In this document: positions 5,562 through 9,354 of the stretch, piece after piece
Layout: each line of letters starts with the position of its first letter
Position numbering within the stretch: position 1 is the first letter of the stretch
Assembly (NCBI GenBank): GCA_003519585.1
Contig: DOWL01000251.1
Coordinates: 33,677-43,030, forward strand
Length of the DNA: 9,354 nucleotides
Origin: Nocardioides sp.
Lineage (GTDB): Bacteria; Actinomycetota; Actinomycetes; Propionibacteriales; Nocardioidaceae
Direction of reading: 5' to 3'
The notes under the pieces: generated by a model
Databases searched by the model: none
Told to the model about the DNA's origin: nothing
What the model saw: only the letters and a program-made list of their open reading frames with translations
Translations under genes and position numbers: made by a program

Positions 5562-6545
5562 TCAGACCGAGCCGCGGCGGATCAGCTCGGCCTGCGGGTC
5601 GGGCAGCTCGGTGGGCGGGGGCTCGTCGTTGATCCGCCTGATCACGACCTCGATCAGAGCCTCGGCCAGCCGGTCGGTGTCGCTGGCGACGGTGGTCAGC
5701 GCCGGCTCGGTCAGCGCGGACAGGAGCTGGTCCCCGGCTCCGATGACGGCGAGCTCGCGGGGCACCTCGATCCCCGCCCGTCGGGCGCCGGCGAGCACGA
5801 TCCCCGCGACATGGTCGTTGACCGCGCACACGGCGGTGATGCCCGCGGAGAGGAGGGTGCGCAGCCGAGCGCCGACCTCGTCGGGCGCCGCGGTGAAGGT
5901 GTGGTGCGCCGGCTGCTCGATGCCGAGGGCGTTGGCTACCTCCGGGAGCACCAGCAGCCGCGAGGCGGTGGTCAGTCGATGCTCGGCGTCGAGGGAGGCG
6001 AACACGATCCGCTCGTGCCCCGCGTCGCGCAGCGTCTGCAACTGCAGGGCGACGACCACGCGCTCGCTGTCCATCGCGATCGCCTGGATGTCGGCGTCGC
6101 CTCCGAACAGCGGCAGCACGAGCGGTACGCCGGCGGCGTGCATCGCACTCTGCTGCTCCGGGTCGATGGTGATGCACAGCACCGCCGCCGGGACGATGGT
6201 GCGCCAGACGTCGTCGATCTGCTCGCGACCGAAGCGGCCCGTGTGAGCCAGCAGAGTGAACCCCTCCTGCGCGAACCGGCGCGACATCTGGCTGAGCACG
6301 CGTCGCCCCCACTCCGCAAGGGTGACCTCGGCCGGGAAGACGAACAGGATGACGTCACTGCGGCCGCGGACCAGGGCTCGCGCGGCAGCCGATGGGCTGT
6401 ACCGGAGCTGGTGCGCGGCCTCGATGACGCGCCGCCGGGTCGCCTCCGGGATCTGCTGATGCGGGGTGTTGTTGAGGACGTAGCTCACCGTGGTCCGGGA
6501 GACGCCCGCGAGCTGCGCGACATCGGCGGCGGTGGCGCGCTTCAT
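5562..6545 (-). CDS. LacI-family transcriptional regulator
   Basis: This 327-aa DNA-binding repressor has the normal LacI layout. A helix-turn-helix lies at residues 4-25 (ATAADVAQLAGVSRTTVSYV), then the TRRRVIEAAHQLRYSPS region, and a hinge with the minor-groove leucine at Leu58 in ARAL. A periplasmic-binding-protein-like effector domain runs from about residue 62 to the end, including the late ALTTVASDTDRLAEAL element (from 282) typical of the family. It should bind a small effector, often a sugar or nucleoside, and a CpG-centred dyad as a dimer. No transporter or sugar enzyme sits beside it, so its targets are unknown; it may act on distant genes or on its own promoter. The ATG at 6545 is chosen for its AAGGAG. 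ATGs at 6593 and 6650 would add an arginine-rich preface before the helix-turn-helix and lack support. Confidence 0.95.
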   Translation of the reverse strand: MKRATAADVAQLAGVSRTTVSYVLNNTPHQQIPEATRRRVIEAAHQLRYSPSAAARALVRGRSDVILFVFPAEVTLAEWGRRVLSQMSRRFAQEGFTLLAHTGRFGREQIDDVWRTIVPAAVLCITIDPEQQSAMHAAGVPLVLPLFGGDADIQAIAMDSERVVVALQLQTLRDAGHERIVFASLDAEHRLTTASRLLVLPEVANALGIEQPAHHTFTAAPDEVGARLRTLLSAGITAVCAVNDHVAGIVLAGARRAGIEVPRELAVIGAGDQLLSALTEPALTTVASDTDRLAEALIEVVIRRINDEPPPTELPDPQAELIRRGSV

Positions 6546-6549
6546 CCGG

Positions 6550-6555
6550 CTCCTT
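6550..6555 (-). promoter_or_regulatory. Shine-Dalgarno site of the LacI-type gene
   Basis: AAGGAG on the minus strand is four bases before the ATG at 6545. It decides between this start and the two upstream in-frame ATGs, and implies a leadered mRNA, unlike the divergent gene opposite. Confidence 0.75.
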
Positions 6556-6663
6556 CGACCCTGGCCATGGCTCTGCTGTGCTCGCCGAATCATCCCATCC
6601 GGCTGCTCCCCGAACGGCCGTACGAGCGGACGCACGACACCGCCGTACATCTGGATGGATCGG

Positions 6664-6673
6664 AATCTAGAGT
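6664..6673. promoter_or_regulatory. Overlapping divergent -10 elements around TCTAGA
   Basis: Within the 134-bp gap between the LacI gene and the gene at 6680, AATCTAGAGT (6664-6673) contains TAGAGT on the plus strand, six bases before the ATG at 6680. The same site reads TAGATT on the minus strand, which would give the LacI gene a leader of roughly 110 nt. Both match TANNNT and share the central TCTAGA palindrome. No convincing -35 is seen for either. The plus-strand reading, with its leaderless spacing and absence of a Shine-Dalgarno, is the better supported one. Confidence 0.4.
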
Positions 6674-6679
6674 CACCGC

Positions 6680-7939
6680 ATGCGTGCCGACGCGGACTTC
6701 ATGGTCTATGTCGGCGCGCGTTGGCCGTCGTTGGTGCGGGAGGCGGTGCTGCTGGGTGCCCCGGCCGACCGAGCCGCAGAGGTCACCACCGACGCGCTCA
6801 GCCGCTGCCGCCGGGACTGGGAGCGGGCCAGCCGCGAGGAGGACGTCGACGCGCTCGTCCGCCAGGAGCTGACGGCGGCCGTGGCCCGGCACCCCCGCAC
6901 CGACGAGGCGTCGCGCGCAGAGCAGGCGGAGGAGCTGCTGATCCTTGCGCCGCCGACGCTCGAGGACCTCGTGCACCAGAAGCGGCAGAGCGATCGGGCG
7001 ATGTTCAAGCAGGTCGCCAAGGTCTCGATCCCCGTCGTGGTGGCGGTGGCGGCCGTCGCGGCGTACTTCGTCATCACTGATGACCCGGCCGAGGTTCCCG
7101 ATGGCGACGAGATCGGTCAGGTGGCGGTCGACCGGGTGGAGAACCCCGCCGCCGGCGCGGTCTGGTACGCCGACGGGAAGCTCCACCTCGAGCATGTCGT
7201 CCTCGACATCGACGGCCTGCGAGACATGACCCGGGTCGGCCCGGGCGTCGTGTACGGCGACGACGAGGGCCGGGTGATCTTCGTCGGCGACGACGGGGGC
7301 CGCGACCTGCTCGGCCACAAGGATCCCGACGTACCGGTCGCGGCGACCGACGAGACCGGCCTGGCGGCCTGGTTCGATCCCGAGACCGACCTGGTGCACG
7401 TGGTCGAGGCGAGCACCGGCGAGCCGCGCGTGGAGGCCGAGGTCGTCGACGATCCGCGGGTGGTCGCGGTCGACGGTGAGGTGGCGTTCCTGGTCGGAGC
7501 CGCCGGGGCGCGGGCGCTGGTGCCGGTCGGATCGGGTCACGAGCTTCCGGTCAGCCCCGCCAGCCTGCTCGACGTACGGTCCCGGATCCGGGTCTTCCAG
7601 AAAGATCCCGAGACCATCCAGGTCGTGCAGTCGGCGTTCAACACTGTCTTCGACCTCCCCGGGCGCGGGGCCGAGCTGTCCCCGGACGGCGACCTGGTCG
7701 CCACGAGCGGCGCCGACGGGGGAGTGCTGCTCTACGACACACGGAGCGGCGTTCAGCTGGACGGGCGCCTCGGCGGCGGCCCCGAGGTCCTGGCGGTCGC
7801 GCCGGGCGACAACGGCACCGTCACCTACGTCGTCCGCACCATCGACGGCGCCCAGCTGCGGACCTGCGAGCTGGCCGACCAGCACTGCCAGACGGTGGAC
7901 CTGGTCGGCCTGGAGTCCACCGCGGTGCTGGCACGCTGA
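6680..7939 (+). CDS. Membrane protein: sigma-region-2-like N-terminus, one TM helix, propeller-like exterior domain
   Basis: This 419-aa protein has three parts. Residues 1 to about 70 (ADADFMVYVGARWPSLVREA, then VLLGAPADRAAEVTTDALSR and a conserved-looking RDWERASREEDVDALVRQEL) closely resemble the start and region 2 of SigE-type ECF sigma factors. There is no region 4 and no obvious intact promoter-melting loop. Residues 115-133 (VSIPVVVAVAAVAAYFVIT) form one membrane helix, with Lys110 and Lys114 before it and acidic DDPAEVPDGDE after it, predicting an inside N-terminus. The outside part has repeated beta-strand segments, for example LSPDGDLVATSGADGG (333-348) followed by VLLYDTRSG, as in WD40/PQQ-like propeller blades. 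Cys396 and Cys403 could form a disulfide. Topology mirrors a membrane anti-sigma factor but with a sigma-like domain inside. Function is unknown; the sigma likeness is by eye. It is first in the run leading to phzF and thyA. Confidence 0.85.
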   Translation: MRADADFMVYVGARWPSLVREAVLLGAPADRAAEVTTDALSRCRRDWERASREEDVDALVRQELTAAVARHPRTDEASRAEQAEELLILAPPTLEDLVHQKRQSDRAMFKQVAKVSIPVVVAVAAVAAYFVITDDPAEVPDGDEIGQVAVDRVENPAAGAVWYADGKLHLEHVVLDIDGLRDMTRVGPGVVYGDDEGRVIFVGDDGGRDLLGHKDPDVPVAATDETGLAAWFDPETDLVHVVEASTGEPRVEAEVVDDPRVVAVDGEVAFLVGAAGARALVPVGSGHELPVSPASLLDVRSRIRVFQKDPETIQVVQSAFNTVFDLPGRGAELSPDGDLVATSGADGGVLLYDTRSGVQLDGRLGGGPEVLAVAPGDNGTVTYVVRTIDGAQLRTCELADQHCQTVDLVGLESTAVLAR

Positions 7940-7944
7940 CCCGC

Positions 7945-8778
7945 ATGCATCCATTCGGGCATCCCTTCAGCCAGGTAGACGTCTTCGGATCCCGTCCGCT
8001 CTCCGGCAACCCCGTGGCGGTCGTCCACGACGCCGACGACCTCGACACCGAGCAGATGCAGCTGTTCGCGCAGTGGACCAACCTCAGCGAGACGACGTTC
8101 CTCCTCCGGCCGACCCGCGACGAGGCCGACTACCGGCTGCGCATCTTCACCCCGGCGCGCGAGCTGCCGTTCGCGGGACACCCGACCCTGGGCAGCTGCC
8201 ACGCCTGGCTCGAGGCGGGTGGTACGCCGCGGGGCGAGTCGGTGGTCCAGGAGTGCGAGGCAGGGCTGCTCACCATCAGCCGCGGCGAGCACCTCGCGTT
8301 CCAGGCGCCGCCGCTGCTCCGCGAGGGTCCGGTCGACGAGGCCGACCTCCACGCCATCGCCGGGATCCTGGGCATCGCGCCAACCGACGTGGTCGACGCG
8401 CGCTGGCTCGACAACGGCCCTGGGTGGGTCGGCGTCCTCCTCGCGGACGCAGCCGCCGTACTCGCCCTGACCCCGGACCGCAGCCGGCTCGGTGGCTGGG
8501 ACATCGGCGTGGCCGGACTCTGGGCCGATGGCGACTCCGACGCGGCGGTCGAGGTCCGCGCGTTCGACAACCTCAACGAGGACCCGGTCACCGGAAGCCT
8601 CAACGCCGGCCTCGGCCAATGGCTGGCCGGGCGCGTGCTCCCCGAGCAGTACGTCGCGGCGCAGGGTACGGCGATCGGCCGGCGCGGCCGGGTGCACGTG
8701 AGGCGGGAGGGGAACACGGTGTGGGTGGGAGGAGACACCCGCACGACGGTGCGTGGCGAGGTCTCCGTGGCCAACTAA
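7945..8778 (+). CDS. PhzF-family isomerase/epimerase
   Basis: This 277-aa protein belongs to the PhzF/diaminopimelate-epimerase fold superfamily, two similar halves with the active site between them. Family motifs are clear: [20 protein letters not shown] (8-27), NLSETTFLL with the predicted catalytic Glu49 (Glu45 in Pseudomonas PhzF), [20 protein letters not shown] in the first half, and [11 protein letters not shown] in the second half with Asp213 at the conserved DP..GS position. True PhzF isomerises dihydro-hydroxyanthranilate in phenazine synthesis, but no other phenazine gene is here. Most family members are isomerases of unknown substrate, so no phenazine role is claimed. The ATG follows the previous stop by five bases with no Shine-Dalgarno, suggesting re-initiation by ribosomes from the upstream gene. 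Confidence 0.94.
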   Translation: MHPFGHPFSQVDVFGSRPLSGNPVAVVHDADDLDTEQMQLFAQWTNLSETTFLLRPTRDEADYRLRIFTPARELPFAGHPTLGSCHAWLEAGGTPRGESVVQECEAGLLTISRGEHLAFQAPPLLREGPVDEADLHAIAGILGIAPTDVVDARWLDNGPGWVGVLLADAAAVLALTPDRSRLGGWDIGVAGLWADGDSDAAVEVRAFDNLNEDPVTGSLNAGLGQWLAGRVLPEQYVAAQGTAIGRRGRVHVRREGNTVWVGGDTRTTVRGEVSVAN

Positions 8779-8780
8779 GG
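8777..8780 (+). promoter_or_regulatory. Shine-Dalgarno site of thyA overlapping the phzF-like stop
   Basis: AAGG begins within the TAA stop of the PhzF-type gene and lies eight bases before the thyA GTG. This supports the GTG at 8789 and ties thyA translation to the upstream gene. Confidence 0.55.
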
Positions 8781-8788
8781 TCGAGGGC

Positions 8789-9354
8789 GTGCAGCAGTAT
8801 CTCGACCTCCTCACCCGGATCCTCGACGAGGGCGTCGAGAAGTCCGACCGCACCGGCACCGGCACCCGCTCGGTCTTCGGTCACCAGATGCGCTTCGACC
8901 TGGCGGCGGGCTTCCCGCTGGTCACCACGAAGAAGGTGCACACCCGGTCGATCTTCGCCGAGTTGCTGTGGTTCCTCCGGGGCGACACCAACGTCAAGTG
9001 GCTCCAGGACCGCGGCGTCACGATCTGGGACGAGTGGGCCGACGCGGACGGCGACCTCGGCCCGATCTACGGCTACCAGTGGCGCTCCTGGCCGACCCCT
9101 GATGGCCGCCACGTCGACCAGATCGCCCAGGTGGTCGATCAGATCCGCGGCAACCCCGACTCGCGCCGGCACATCGTCAGCGCCTGGAACGTCGCCGACA
9201 TCCCCGACATGTCCCTCGCGCCGTGCCACACGATGTTCCAGTTCTACGTCGCGCCAGAGGCGGACGGACCGGGGCGGCTCAGCTGTCAGCTCTACCAGCG
9301 CAGCGCCGATGTCTTCCTCGGCGTCCCGTTCAACATCGCCTCCTACGCCCTGCT
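8789..9354 (+). CDS. thyA: Thymidylate synthase ThyA, partial (C-terminus missing)
   Basis: ThyA methylates dUMP to dTMP, using 5,10-methylene-THF as both carbon donor and reductant and releasing dihydrofolate. The visible 188 residues of an expected 265-270 include Arg21 (phosphate binding), Glu58, Trp80, Arg126/Arg127 in DSRRH, catalytic Cys146 in [12 protein letters not shown], then [12 protein letters not shown] with Arg171, Asp174 and Asn182. Numbering equals E. coli ThyA up to Cys146; a 5-residue insertion (around APEADGPG) shifts the rest. This is the classical folate-oxidising enzyme rather than flavin-dependent ThyX, so a dihydrofolate reductase is expected downstream, beyond the window. 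The GTG is chosen for family length and the AAGG site. It follows the PhzF-type gene by 10 bp, so co-transcription is likely. Confidence 0.97.
   Translation, partial: MQQYLDLLTRILDEGVEKSDRTGTGTRSVFGHQMRFDLAAGFPLVTTKKVHTRSIFAELLWFLRGDTNVKWLQDRGVTIWDEWADADGDLGPIYGYQWRSWPTPDGRHVDQIAQVVDQIRGNPDSRRHIVSAWNVADIPDMSLAPCHTMFQFYVAPEADGPGRLSCQLYQRSADVFLGVPFNIASYAL

Noticed and set aside
6590..7954. Minus-strand open frame of 454 codons over the membrane protein gene
   Set aside because: Antisense shadow. The plus-strand reading has a clear membrane helix, family-like N-terminus and good codon bias.
7945..8778. Phenazine biosynthesis cluster
   Set aside because: Only the PhzF-fold isomerase is present. 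The neighbours are thyA and a membrane protein, and most members of this fold family have nothing to do with phenazines.

Overview
This GC-rich window has GTG starts, little non-coding DNA and strongly biased codon use, which points to an actinobacterium. The gene content and protein styles fit Nocardioidaceae-type genomes, but that placement is an inference from protein character only. Nine protein genes are supported: seven complete ones and two cut by the window ends (sucB at the left, thyA at the right). I see no tRNA or rRNA gene, CRISPR array, transposase or phage gene. No stretch over 300 bases lacks a gene; the longest non-coding stretch is 5310-5561.

Left block (1-3880), central metabolism. 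On the minus strand, lpdA (dihydrolipoamide dehydrogenase, E3) is followed 29 nt later by the start of the E2 acyltransferase gene (sucB/dlaT type), of which only the lipoyl domain and an acidic Glu-Pro linker are visible. E2 and E3 are partners in 2-oxo acid dehydrogenase complexes. Divergent from lpdA is a 120-residue conserved-looking protein of unknown function. It converges on pepA (leucyl aminopeptidase), with a 202-bp GC-rich spacer rich in hairpins and repeated GAGCG/GCGAG motifs between them.

Middle block (3881-5561). gcvT (aminomethyltransferase of the glycine cleavage system) diverges from pepA across only 32 bp. Both genes have a TANNNT -10-like hexamer 6-7 nt before the start codon, as expected for leaderless mRNAs. 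GcvT is coupled by a GTGA overlap to an 85-residue protein of unknown function. As I recall, gcvT, pepB and dlaT also lie close together in Mycobacterium tuberculosis (Rv2211c, Rv2213, Rv2215), so this looks like old actinobacterial gene order. Lipoate chemistry links the block: E3 serves both the E2 complexes and the glycine cleavage system. The following 252 bp hold a promoter-like element, a perfect 10-bp stem-loop, two more possible hairpins and a textbook intrinsic terminator. Together they look like a small structured RNA gene of about 155 nt.

Right block (5562-9354). A LacI-family repressor on the minus strand faces away from a three-gene plus-strand run. That run is a 419-residue membrane protein with a sigma-region-2-like N-terminus, one transmembrane helix and a propeller-like exterior domain, then a PhzF-family isomerase, then thyA (thymidylate synthase). 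The last two genes are tightly spaced. The two divergent transcription units may share an overlapping -10 region around a TCTAGA palindrome.

The items I find most unusual are the sigma-like/transmembrane/propeller protein and the candidate small RNA at 5395-5551.
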